A stretch of 64,000 nt of DNA from Solimicrobium sp043758755 (GCA_043758755.1 JAYVMW010000003.1:36095-100094); one strand, 5' to 3'; shown: positions 39,279 through 46,981, counted from the stretch's first letter. Made by a program: numbers and translations. Notes: generated from the sequence alone by a model not told the origin.

Positions 39279-39698
39279 ATGGAACACAATATTCTGCTGA
39301 CTACCATCAGGGGACCGATCGATTACGCGACGGTCAAGGCAGTCGCTCAGGTACGCGCCAGATGTTTTGATGAACTGGCCGTTACCAAAATAGCTTCAAT
39401 CGTCATTTTTCAGGACAGCATGAGGGTCACGCCGGACGCTCTGGAATTATTTTCTCAAGTCATCAAAAATCACAAAACGCAATCCGGTAAAACTCTTTTC
39501 ATCGGCTATGTGGCGGCACCCGATATTGAAGATCGCACGGTAACCTGCAACCTTATTCAGGCGATTCTCAGCCAAAATAATGTGGGTTGGCAGGCATTTG
39601 AAAAATTGGAAGATGCTCGGGCATGGGCCAGTGCCATGGTCCGTGGCAATCAGGCTCATTTGGCCAAATCGCGAGAACGCGCAATCAGTGCAAACTGA
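39279..39698 (+). CDS. STAS/SpoIIAA-like hypothetical protein
   Basis: The 139-residue reading from ATG 39279 (GAAGAG upstream) is predicted to be an alternating alpha/beta protein: an N-terminal strand (NILLTTIRGPIDYATV), a middle strand (IASIVIFQDSMRVT) and a third strand (KTLFIGYVAAPDI). It ends with VGWQAFEKLEDARAWASAMV, a common closing motif of SpoIIAA-like STAS proteins. Upstream TTG (39192) and ATG (39204) starts are possible. It lies at the edge of the type III island and ends just before the SpaM-like gene, which is convergent to it. The function is unknown; an anti-sigma antagonist role would be a guess. Confidence 0.55.
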   Translation: MEHNILLTTIRGPIDYATVKAVAQVRARCFDELAVTKIASIVIFQDSMRVTPDALELFSQVIKNHKTQSGKTLFIGYVAAPDIEDRTVTCNLIQAILSQNNVGWQAFEKLEDARAWASAMVRGNQAHLAKSRERAISAN

Positions 39699-39733
39699 AA
39701 ACCGGCACGACAATGTCGGTCAGCCCACTCTGC

Positions 39734-40195
39734 TTACGGTTTCAAAGCCCACGGAAAAACTTCCTGGGTTTCGTCTTCCGCCACCGAGTCCTGCTGTTCT
39801 ATCCACTGCTTCCTGCCATGTTCTACCCACTTGGAAAATTTCATTTCCTTGCGTTTTAACACCGCCAGATATTTCTGGTTAGCCTTGATGTCAAGTTCCA
39901 CGTCACCCAGGTTTTCCAGAGCAATGGTATGTTCCAGCGTAATCTGCGCCCGCCGGTGCAGCAAAATCGCCTGCTGTTTGCGCTGCTGGTAAATATCGGC
40001 TCTGGTAACGGATGCTTCCTGGATTTGCAGCATGATCAAAGCCTGTTCCAGAGAGCGTAATTCCGCATTGCACAAACTGATCTGCTCTTTCAGTTCGCTG
40101 TACTGAGTGGCAAGTTGGGCTTTGATGCGTTGCGCGTTCTGTGTTTTCTTTTCGCACAGATTGATGAGGCGCCGACCTTTAAGAAATTGCCGCAT
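39734..40195 (-). CDS. sctO: Type III secretion stalk protein, InvI/SpaM (SctO)-like
   Basis: The 153-residue protein is one long coiled coil (LATQYSELKEQISLCNAELRSLEQAL and HRRAQITLEHTIALENL), with the size and highly charged character of InvI/SpaM/YscO proteins, the FliJ-like central stalk that acts with the export ATPase. It starts inside the 3' end of the ATPase fragment (overlap 40179-40195), exactly the order of invC-invI in SPI-1 and spa loci. The next expected genes (invJ/spaN, spaO-S) are absent. Sequence identity in SctO is always low, so the call rests on length, coiled coil and position. Confidence 0.7.
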   Translation of the reverse strand: MRQFLKGRRLINLCEKKTQNAQRIKAQLATQYSELKEQISLCNAELRSLEQALIMLQIQEASVTRADIYQQRKQQAILLHRRAQITLEHTIALENLGDVELDIKANQKYLAVLKRKEMKFSKWVEHGRKQWIEQQDSVAEDETQEVFPWALKP

Positions 40196-40670
40196 GCATT
40201 TGCTCCAGAGTGACTTTCATTGTGGTGGCTTCTTCCAAACCCTGACGCAACAGCTTGTTGAGTTTCGGCCGGCAGGCAAACGCGTGATCGTTTTCCTGAT
40301 TTTCACCTCGCTTGTATTCACCCAGATCCAGATATATCTGCATTTCTTCCAAGGTACTGAGCGTGGTACGCACTTTGGTTGCCAGTTTCTGATGCGCGTC
40401 CGTCGTAACCTTGGTAAACACCCGGCTGGCACTGCGCAGAATATCTATGGCAGGGTAGTGTCCCTGGCTGGCCAGTTTTTTGGACAGATAAATATGCCCG
40501 TCCAGAATTGACCTGACTTCATCACCAATCGGATCGATTTCATCTTCGCTCTCCAGCAATACGGTATAAAACGCGGTAATGCTGCCGTCGAGTGTTTTAC
40601 CGGGACGCTCGAGCAATTTGGGTAAAGCATCGAACACCGAGGCCGGATACGTAATAATCCCAATGGGGAA
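40179..40670 (-). pseudogene. sctN: C-terminal fragment of type III secretion ATPase (SctN/InvC)
   Basis: The frame contains YPASVFDALPKLLERPGKT, then GSITAFYTVLLE, then DEVRSILDGHIYLSKKLASQGHYPAIDILRSASRV, the hallmark C-terminal third of InvC/SpaL-type ATPases, followed by the helical C-terminal domain. About 285 N-terminal residues are missing, with the Walker A and B motifs, and homology stops near 40660. An in-frame stop lies at 40698-40700. The protein could not hydrolyse ATP. The truncation point faces the translocon operon, so a deletion or inversion at this junction is likely. Confidence 0.85.
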
Positions 40671-40791
40671 ATTCTGAATGGCTTGTTGAAATGATTGTCA
40701 ATACTCTGGGCACCACACAAACCGCTGGTGCCTCTGCATCGGTCAGCACCCAGGAAAGATTAACTTAAATTTAGCTGAAAGAATTTTAATA

Positions 40792-41313
40792 ATGGATGAC
40801 CTCTACCCACTCCCCGGCAACACAGACGATATCGCTACTGAAGAATCTGCCAATGAATATGCCCGATCAATCATCAATGACATGCTGAACGGTGCTTCTC
40901 TGAAAGATATCTACGGCATTCCGGAAAACATCATGCAGGCCATTTATGCCCACGCTTACGACCTGTATGAAAAAGGCCGCATTGATGATGCCAAAGTTTT
41001 CTTTCAATTTTTGTGTACCCATGACATGTACAACTCTGACTACAGTCTGGGCATGGGCGCTGTCCACCAGCAGGAAAAGGATTACCAGAAAGCCGGCCAG
41101 ATGTATGCCCTGTCTTTCGCACTCGACGCCAAAAACGTGCGCGCCATGCTTTATGCGGGTCAGTGCAATCTGTTTTTGAAGAACAAACCGGAAGCCGCAC
41201 AGTGCTTTACCTGTGTGATCGACAGCGAGGCACCAACTGCATTAAAAACTCAGGCACGGGCCTACCTCGCAGCACTGCAAACCTCTCAAGCGAAAGGAGC
41301 AGTACATGCATAG
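40792..41313 (+). CDS. sicA: Type III translocator chaperone, SicA/IpgC (SycD/LcrH) family
   Basis: The 173-residue class II chaperone binds the two hydrophobic translocators before secretion and, in SPI-1 systems, also co-activates transcription with InvF. It begins with the family's region NDMLNGASLKDIYGIPENIMQAIYAHAYDLYEKGRIDDAKVFF, closely parallel to SicA, followed by the TPR repeats (YSLGMGAVHQQEKDYQKAGQMYALSF and AMLYAGQCNLFLKNKPEAAQCF). Its stop overlaps the next ATG by 8 bases. It is the first gene of the translocon operon. Confidence 0.93.
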   Translation: MDDLYPLPGNTDDIATEESANEYARSIINDMLNGASLKDIYGIPENIMQAIYAHAYDLYEKGRIDDAKVFFQFLCTHDMYNSDYSLGMGAVHQQEKDYQKAGQMYALSFALDAKNVRAMLYAGQCNLFLKNKPEAAQCFTCVIDSEAPTALKTQARAYLAALQTSQAKGAVHA

Positions 41314-42991
41314 TATTTCAGACAATCGCCAGATCGGGCAGCTCACACTGCAAGATATCTCGATCCTGTCGAGTAATATCGATACAGAAGACTTAATCCC
41401 GCCGATCGCCGACGGTCAGGGTGTGGCTGACCATGTGGATATTAACCAGAAAGACCCCAACGTCAAATCCGGTGCGGTGACATTGTCGGAACCGGTGGTC
41501 GATCCGACTCAGCCTCCCGCCACTTTTTATGAAATCGTTGCAACCCTGAAGCAACATCTGCAAACCTCTGCCTTGGCATCTCTGGACACAACACAGGCGT
41601 TGAATCAGCAAATGGGCGAAGCGCGTCTTGCCGAACTGAATAAGGCGGTCGACGACGTGAATGTGGCCAAAGGCAATCTGTTGAAGGGCAATCAGGATCT
41701 GACGGAAAAAAATCAACAACTGGCCGATGCCCAAGGCAACCTTGCCGGCAAAACCAGCCAGCTTGAACTGGCACAGACCAGGCTGAATAAAGATCAGGCT
41801 TATCTGCAAGGTGTGGAAACCGATATGCAAAAATATCCGGATAACCCGCAGGTCAAAGGCAAGTATGAAGTAGCCAAGGCGCTGGTGGCACAGAGCCAGC
41901 AGTATCTGAGCACAGCGCAGGACGAGAATGCCGCCGCATCGCAGGCAGTCACTCAGGCAGCAGCAGGCGCAGTTGCAGCTGCCCAATATGCCGTTGACGC
42001 CCAGAACCAAGTCAATACCGCCACTGATACTCTGAACAATACTTCCGGGCCCGATCCGCAAGCTGCAACTGCGCTGGTGCAGGAAACCAAAACTGCGCTG
42101 CAGGTCCTGACGGAATGCATGGCGAAGCTGACTGTCCTGCTCAATAAATACAACGAACAAAAGCTGGACAACGATCTGCGCCTGTTTCAGGCCCAGCAAA
42201 AAAGGCTGCAGGACGAATGCATGGCCGCGCAGGCAAAATATGACACGGCAGTTGAAAAGGCCGCGCATGCGCAAAAATGGAAAAAATTGGCTGCAAAAAT
42301 AGCCAGCGTAGTTTTCCTTGCCGTCAGCGCCGTGGCTGCGGTAGCCAGCTTTGGAACCTTGAGCGGCCTGGTCGCACTGGCCACAGTCGCTGTCTCTGCC
42401 GTTGATATCGGGCTCGATGCAAAGGGCAAACAAACACTCAGCAGCATGATGACCGATCCCGTGATGAACAAGCTCGTGGGCGCAATTGCTGAATCGATCA
42501 GAAAACACCATCCAGAATTATCCGAAGAACAGGTTCAGCTGCGGGCCGGCATTGCTGCAATGGCCGTAATCATCATTACGGTTGCAGTGGGTTCCGTGGC
42601 AGCCAAAGCCGGCGTCAATGCGATTGCAGCCAGAAACCCTGGCTTTCAAAACCTGTTAGACGGTTTTGCCAGACTCGGTTCCGCAGGTCCGAGTATCGAC
42701 AGGGCCAGGCTGGTCATGGGTTACGTTGAGTCCAGTACGGCAGTCGTGAACAGCGGTCTGCAGATGGGCAGCGGCATCATCGAAGGCACGGCTTTGAAAG
42801 ACGCAGCAGAACAGGAGTCTGTCGCCACCATTTTGAATGCGGTGCTGGCCGTGGTAAAAAACATGATAGAGGGTACCGTTGATGAATTCTGCAAATCCAA
42901 CCTGTCATTTAATCTTTACAAACATCTCTCAGAGTGGATTTCCGCCAATCAGAGCACTGCTGCTGGCATCGGCAGCAATATGCGGGCTTAA
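41306..42991 (+). CDS. sipB: Type III translocon pore protein, SipB/IpaB-like (SctE)
   Basis: The 561-residue protein has the layout of SipB/IpaB/BipB. An Ala/Gln-rich coiled coil spans about residues 85-325. A long hydrophobic hairpin region follows at about 328-372 (KIASVVFLAVSAVAAVASFGTLSGLVALATVAVSAVDIG in shortened form), and a second hydrophobic segment at about 413-440 (GIAAMAVIIITVAVGS). These insert in the host membrane to form the translocation pore. The DPVMNKLVGAIAESI stretch is typical of the family. It follows sicA, its expected chaperone. Confidence 0.9.
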   Translation: MHSISDNRQIGQLTLQDISILSSNIDTEDLIPPIADGQGVADHVDINQKDPNVKSGAVTLSEPVVDPTQPPATFYEIVATLKQHLQTSALASLDTTQALNQQMGEARLAELNKAVDDVNVAKGNLLKGNQDLTEKNQQLADAQGNLAGKTSQLELAQTRLNKDQAYLQGVETDMQKYPDNPQVKGKYEVAKALVAQSQQYLSTAQDENAAASQAVTQAAAGAVAAAQYAVDAQNQVNTATDTLNNTSGPDPQAATALVQETKTALQVLTECMAKLTVLLNKYNEQKLDNDLRLFQAQQKRLQDECMAAQAKYDTAVEKAAHAQKWKKLAAKIASVVFLAVSAVAAVASFGTLSGLVALATVAVSAVDIGLDAKGKQTLSSMMTDPVMNKLVGAIAESIRKHHPELSEEQVQLRAGIAAMAVIIITVAVGSVAAKAGVNAIAARNPGFQNLLDGFARLGSAGPSIDRARLVMGYVESSTAVVNSGLQMGSGIIEGTALKDAAEQESVATILNAVLAVVKNMIEGTVDEFCKSNLSFNLYKHLSEWISANQSTAAGIGSNMRA

Positions 42992-43020
42992 TTTCCTGCT
43001 TACCTTTTAAGGAACTTACT

Positions 43021-44154
43021 ATGAACACCATTCAAACCACCACCGTTTCAACCCATATACCGTCACACCACGCTGCTGACTCGGTGCAGAAAACCGCAAC
43101 AATTGAGGACACACCCCAGGCTGGCAAGGTTAAGGCCGACCACGCCGCTCACAGCAGTGGTCAAAGCACAACGACTGGCATCGAGTTACCGAGACCGGAA
43201 GTAGCCGCCAGCGCTGAAACTGCCGATCAGATTATGTCAGCGTTGCAACCGCTGACCACACAGGCTTCATCGGATTCAACCCCAGCGGCGGCACAAATTT
43301 TAAGCGTTATCATTCCTGCGTCACTGCTGGAAGCCATTCAGCGTGACGGCGACAGTCTTTCACCTGAAACCGCTGCTGAACTGGGGAAATTCCTGAGCCA
43401 GTTCGATCTCGACAAACTGGCCGAGACATTGCAGCAATATGGTATCGAGCTCAGCCCGGAAGATACCGCCCGCATTACCGAACTGTTGAGCCATGTCGAG
43501 GCGCCAACCGGAGACAACTTTTATGGTGTTCCACAGCATGTCGATGCGGTCATGAATGCGCTGTCCGATTTAATGGCCATGCTGCTTCAGATTATTCAGG
43601 CCGCACTCAAACAGAAAACAGATTCCGCCGGAAGGGCCTTCAAAGCCAGCGAGGATGCGGCTACTGAACAAAGTGACAGGGGTCAGTCGCAATTTATAGG
43701 TGCGATGGTATCCGGGACGGTATCGACTGTCGTTGCAATAGGTGGAGCATATCAAAGTGGTAAAGGACACAAAGACGAATTTGATGCCATTGAACTGCGA
43801 AATGGTCCTGGAGCCGGCGGCCCTGGTTCCGCGCAGGCACGACTTCAGGCAGATGGAATTGCGGCTACTGGAAGATCTCGGCAAGAATGGGGCAGAATGA
43901 TACACACGAATTTGAGCGGTGCCGCCAGCGGCGCGGTTAAAGGCGGTTACGATGCTCAGGTAGCGACTCACGATAGTGCAAACACCGTTGATAACGCCGC
44001 CTCTCAGGTTCACCACAGCATGATGGAACAGCAAACCCAGGAGGTCAGTTCCGGTTCATCCATGCTTGCCAAACTCATGGACCTGCTGAGTCAGTACCGG
44101 AATAGCCAGGTGAGTGCTATCGATACCATCGTATCCAACACCCGTCGCGGCTGA
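43021..44154 (+). CDS. sipC: Type III translocon protein, SipC/IpaC-like (SctB)
   Basis: The 377-residue protein is the second pore component. The ATG at 43021 with AAGGAAC upstream is chosen over a frame that opens at 42934. The N-terminus is Ser/Thr-rich (MNTIQTTTVSTHIPSHHA), as in secreted substrates. A hydrophobic segment lies at about 224-244 (QFIGAMVSGTVSTVVAIGGAY), the single membrane segment expected of SipC. The C-terminus is polar with helical repeats (LLSQYRNSQVSAIDTIV). It follows sipB by 29 bases, the SPI-1 order. Similarity in this family is weak, so the call leans on position and layout. Confidence 0.8.
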   Translation: MNTIQTTTVSTHIPSHHAADSVQKTATIEDTPQAGKVKADHAAHSSGQSTTTGIELPRPEVAASAETADQIMSALQPLTTQASSDSTPAAAQILSVIIPASLLEAIQRDGDSLSPETAAELGKFLSQFDLDKLAETLQQYGIELSPEDTARITELLSHVEAPTGDNFYGVPQHVDAVMNALSDLMAMLLQIIQAALKQKTDSAGRAFKASEDAATEQSDRGQSQFIGAMVSGTVSTVVAIGGAYQSGKGHKDEFDAIELRNGPGAGGPGSAQARLQADGIAATGRSRQEWGRMIHTNLSGAASGAVKGGYDAQVATHDSANTVDNAASQVHHSMMEQQTQEVSSGSSMLAKLMDLLSQYRNSQVSAIDTIVSNTRRG

Positions 44155-44204
44155 TTTTCCACTGACCGGCATTTCCGCTTCAATCCAATTAACACGGAAC
44201 AATT

Positions 44205-44543
44205 ATGCAACCAACAGATATTTCACAATTCACAGCCATCGCTGCCAAACTGCATCAGATACGCGATGCAATGGCTGATGCCAATGCTGCCATGACCGGG
44301 TCCGACAGCAAGTACAACCAGGCCTATGAGCGACTGCAGACACTGCTGGCCGAATTCAAAGCCGACCCCGGCAACACCATGAAATCAAAAAGCATGTTGC
44401 GCGCCGCGGACACGTATCAGACCTCGATCGATTTGATGCTGTACAAAACGCGCACCCTGATGGAAAAGGCCAAAGACGCAGGCGTTGACACTTCCTCGCT
44501 GCAAAGAAAGTACGGCAAAGTCATCAAAGAGTTGATTTCCTAA
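44205..44543 (+). CDS. Small helical protein in the type III translocon operon
   Basis: The 112-residue protein lies between the SipC-like and SipD-like genes, 50 bases after the first and 41 bases before the second. It is all-helical by appearance, with no cysteine, no signal peptide and no membrane segment (DISQFTAIAAKLHQIRDAMADANAAM, YERLQTLLAEFKADPGN, SLQRKYGKVIKELIS). Its size and helix-turn-helix layout recall needle (PrgI) or rod proteins or a small chaperone, but no diagnostic motif is seen. Salmonella sipBCDA has no gene at this position. I do not recognise the family. Confidence 0.7.
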   Translation: MQPTDISQFTAIAAKLHQIRDAMADANAAMTGSDSKYNQAYERLQTLLAEFKADPGNTMKSKSMLRAADTYQTSIDLMLYKTRTLMEKAKDAGVDTSSLQRKYGKVIKELIS

Positions 44544-44584
44544 GCCCGGCCAGACAACTCCACAACTATTGAAAGGGAAATGCC

Positions 44585-45400
44585 ATGTTACGAATAGATA
44601 CCCCACCACCCGGTTATTTGACACCATCACCTCCGGCGGTTACAAACAATGATTCCAAAGCAGCGGATGATGCCAAAGCAGCAAATGATCCCAAAGCAGC
44701 AGATGATGTCAAAGCCGCCGACCCTGCTGCGCCTGCTGCCCCTGCTGCCCCGACCACCCCGACCGCCGCTGCAGAGGATACCAGCACCGGTTCTGGCCTG
44801 GACTATATCGACGACCTGCCACCACTGATTGCAGCCATGCAGACAAACTATATCGGTGTCTATGTGAATGCGATGCAAAAATATACCGATTTCATGGGCG
44901 AAGTTGCCAAGTTAAAAAGCATGATTTCCAGTGCCGCGAGCGCCTCATCAGACAGCACCAAAACCAAGTTCGATGCAAAAACCATTGATGATCAAATAGC
45001 GCTGATCATGCGCGAATTTTCAGGTCCGGACAGCGCCTTGTTTACCAGCCAACAAACCGGTGAAGCGGGTAAAGCCGAGTGCCAAAAATGGGCCGAGGAA
45101 TTTGGACTGACTCTGGACCAGGTGCTGGTCAGGGATGACAGCGGAAAATATCGTATTCAGGTCGATTTGCAACCACTGAGAAACATCCAGACGTCAATTG
45201 ATTTTAGTGGCGAAATAAAGGACAACCTTTTTGCGGGGATGATTGCCGGGTTGGATATGCAGGTACAGGCAATGAACACTACCGTGCAAAAACTGACAGA
45301 AAAATTCAGCAACGCCAATGGCGTCATGAACGATATGATGAAAATGTTGTCCGACATCCTTGCCGAGCTGCAGCGGATTCTGGCGCAAATGATGAGCTAG
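44585..45400 (+). CDS. sipD: Type III needle-tip protein, SipD/IpaD/BipD-like (SctA)
   Basis: The 271-residue protein matches the tip family best in two places: YIGVYVNAMQKYTDFMGEV (compare the YLGVYETAVGQYTQMYQ region of IpaD), and the C-terminal helix LDMQVQAMNTTVQKLTEKFSNANGVMNDMMKMLSDIL (compare FDAQETNMKNTLQTLTQKYSNANSLYDNL). The region DSGKYRIQVDLQPLRNI is also typical. The tip controls secretion and senses host contact. The N-terminus contains four tandem DxKAA(D/N) repeats (44651-44722) and a Pro/Ala stretch not seen in classical SipD. It closes the operon, followed by a long terminator. Confidence 0.9.
   Translation: MLRIDTPPPGYLTPSPPAVTNNDSKAADDAKAANDPKAADDVKAADPAAPAAPAAPTTPTAAAEDTSTGSGLDYIDDLPPLIAAMQTNYIGVYVNAMQKYTDFMGEVAKLKSMISSAASASSDSTKTKFDAKTIDDQIALIMREFSGPDSALFTSQQTGEAGKAECQKWAEEFGLTLDQVLVRDDSGKYRIQVDLQPLRNIQTSIDFSGEIKDNLFAGMIAGLDMQVQAMNTTVQKLTEKFSNANGVMNDMMKMLSDILAELQRILAQMMS
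44651..44722 (+). repeat. 18-bp tandem repeat, four copies, inside the SipD-like gene
   Basis: Four in-frame copies encode DSKAAD, DAKAAN, DPKAAD and DVKAAD. The DNA copies are similar but not identical (gat-NNN-aaa-gc-), so the repeat is fairly old or under selection. Repeat copy number could vary between strains and lengthen the exposed N-terminal domain of the tip protein. Confidence 0.85.
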
Positions 45401-45423
45401 CTTCGCGCTGGCGTGACGCTGTT

Positions 45424-45472
45424 AATGCGGCGAAGGTCAAACCAGTCTGGTTTGACCTTCGCCGCATTTTTT
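45424..45472 (+). terminator. Very strong terminator of the translocon operon
   Basis: A perfect 21-bp stem, AATGCGGCGAAGGTCAAACCA (45424-45444) with its exact complement at 45448-45468, has a 3-base loop GTC and a T-run. It lies 24 bases after the SipD-like stop and would also end transcription of the S53 pseudogene on the other strand. Confidence 0.9.
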
Positions 45473-45485
45473 CAACAATACAAAA

Positions 45486-46418
45486 TTATTTCGCCGCCAC
45501 AGTCAGCGGCACACTCAACTGACTGCTTAATCCGGCAGCGTCAGTCACCTTCACCAGCAAGGTGTAGTTACCCAGCACCGGACTCGCCCAGCTGGCAGTC
45601 ATGGTTAAACCGTTGACCGCAAACGACACACCCATTGGCACACCTGAGATGGATATGTTCAGCGAGCTTACTCCCGGGTCAGTAATGGTGATGGTTCCTG
45701 TCGATGCAGTACCGTCTTTGCCGACAAATCCTGAGGCAACAAAGCCACTGATACCGCCGCCGGTACTGGCCCAGGTGATTTCGAAACGCGAGTCGGAGCC
45801 ACTGTAAGTTAATGAAGTTCCGGCAACCGCAAGCACATGGGGAGAAACGGATGGCCATTCAACGCCACTGCCTGAATCGCCGGTGGCGGCCAGATAGGTC
45901 ATGTTCGCTGCGGCAAGGGTCGATTCGAGTGAGCTGGTCCGGCTTCCTTCAGAGGCACCAAAGCTCATCGAGACGGGACCGGGGCCCATGTTGTTGGCCA
46001 GAGTCACGGCAGCGAGCAAACTGGTGGTTGAGGCGTCTGGTGCTTCAATCAGAACAATCCGTGCCAGCGGTGCGGTGGCATGCGCCCACGGCACGTCGAG
46101 TGCAATTTCGGTAGCCCAACCCGAATCGTAGGCAGGAGCCGTTGCAGTCATCGTGCCACTGGTCGTGCTGTACACCATCGACAACTGCATTACCCGGCGC
46201 AGGCAACAGAACCGGTGCCACATGGAACGACGGCGCGGCCACAGTCTGACCCGAATCGGCCGGCACTTCCAGTCTGAAGGTGGAGATGGCGCTGGCGATG
46301 TTGGCACTGACTACGGGTGCAGCAGTGTTCGACGAACTGCCTCCACACCCATACAGCACCGCCTTGTGCCAAGCATTAAACCCAAAAGTGGGCGGGACGA
46401 TCTGGATGTGAAGTTCAT
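45486..46418 (-). pseudogene. Decayed S53 (sedolisin-type) peptidase, lipoprotein-like start
   Basis: The start is ATG at 46418 with AGGAGCGAG upstream (MNFTSRSSRPLLGLMLGT), then a frame change leads to a lipobox-like stretch VLYGCGGSSSN. A second frame change near 46190 restores the first frame for the catalytic part. There the S53 signatures stand clear: TEIALDVPWAHA (the Glu/Asp pair), MSFGASEG, and LAATGDSGSGVEWPSVSPHVLAVAGTSL. The third part, with the catalytic SGTSxxxP serine, is missing; a short C-terminal Ig-like tail (NISISGVPMGVSFAVNGLTM) follows instead. Between the prodomain remnant (FHVAPVLLPAPG) and the catalytic part about 100 residues seem deleted. It is inactive. Confidence 0.8.
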
Positions 46419-46420
46419 AA

Positions 46421-46440
46421 CTCGCTCCTAAATGAGCGAG
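46421..46440 (-). promoter_or_regulatory. Hairpin overlapping the S53 ribosome binding site
   Basis: On the minus strand CTCGCTC pairs with GAGCGAG around a 6-base loop (ATTTAG). The Shine-Dalgarno AGGAG lies partly in the loop and in the 3' arm, and the ATG follows directly. This is the expected geometry for translational control by the c-di-GMP aptamer upstream. Pairing between aptamer and hairpin was not modelled. Confidence 0.6.
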
Positions 46441-46480
46441 GGCAGCAATGCCGGCATAGCTGCTCGAAATGCTGGTACTT

Positions 46481-46574
46481 CGGATTGGCAACCCCGCTAC
46501 CATAAAGTTTTGCACGCTTTAGGCCGGAGGCTTTGCGTCCCCGCTTTTCAACGGGTTTGCCCTCAGTAATCAAT
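46481..46574 (-). promoter_or_regulatory. Cyclic-di-GMP-I riboswitch (GEMM-I)
   Basis: On the minus strand the region reads GAGGGCAAACC, a GAAA tetraloop arm, GGGGACGCAAAGCC, TCCGGCCTAAAG, then GGTAGCGGGGTTGCC. These are the hallmark blocks of the GEMM-I aptamer in the correct order (compare the Vibrio cholerae Vc2 aptamer), including the P2 tetraloop and its P3 receptor. GATT and AATC at the ends can close P1. The aptamer ends about 62 bases before the S53 ATG (46418). A second hairpin, CTCGCTC/GAGCGAG (46421-46440), overlaps the Shine-Dalgarno sequence and could be the expression platform. Confidence 0.88.
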
Positions 46575-46981
46575 TATTTAGTACTAATTTATACAAGGAA
46601 ATATTTCATTACGAAAATTAATATACGCGCTTTTTACCGATTGAAAAAGCGCTTTTACACTACTATTGCATCTTATTTGCCGCTCCTGTGACCCACCTCA
46701 CACTGCTTATTTTTTAAGCATTGTCGAGACGATCGTTTGTATTGACGTTCAATTCACATGGCGTCAAAACATAGCAAAAACACACCTTAGATCCGCGGAC
46801 TCGGAAACAAAACGTGACCCAGAAAAATTTTTATAGCTATTTCGCAAATTTTTCCACAATCACGAGTAAAATCCCTTGTCGTTTTATTTTCAAAACTCCT
46901 GTTTTAAAAATCGGAATAGTCGCTTTCTGACTGTTGGCAGCAACCGAATCACCTAAGTGTTTTAACTTTAAAGGAACTAAG
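46575..46981. other. Intergenic region between riboswitch and ppiC
   Basis: This 407-base AT-rich region lies between divergent units and must hold both promoters. It contains a 9-bp hairpin GCGCTTTTT/AAAAAGCGC at 46627-46652 with an 8-base loop, about 50 bases upstream of the riboswitch aptamer, function unknown. No gene was recognised. Confidence 0.5.

Noticed and set aside
41393..42511. 372-codon open frame on the minus strand
   Set aside because: It lies opposite the SipB-like gene; its Cys/Leu-rich translation is a low-complexity mirror of the Ala/Gln-rich coiled coil.
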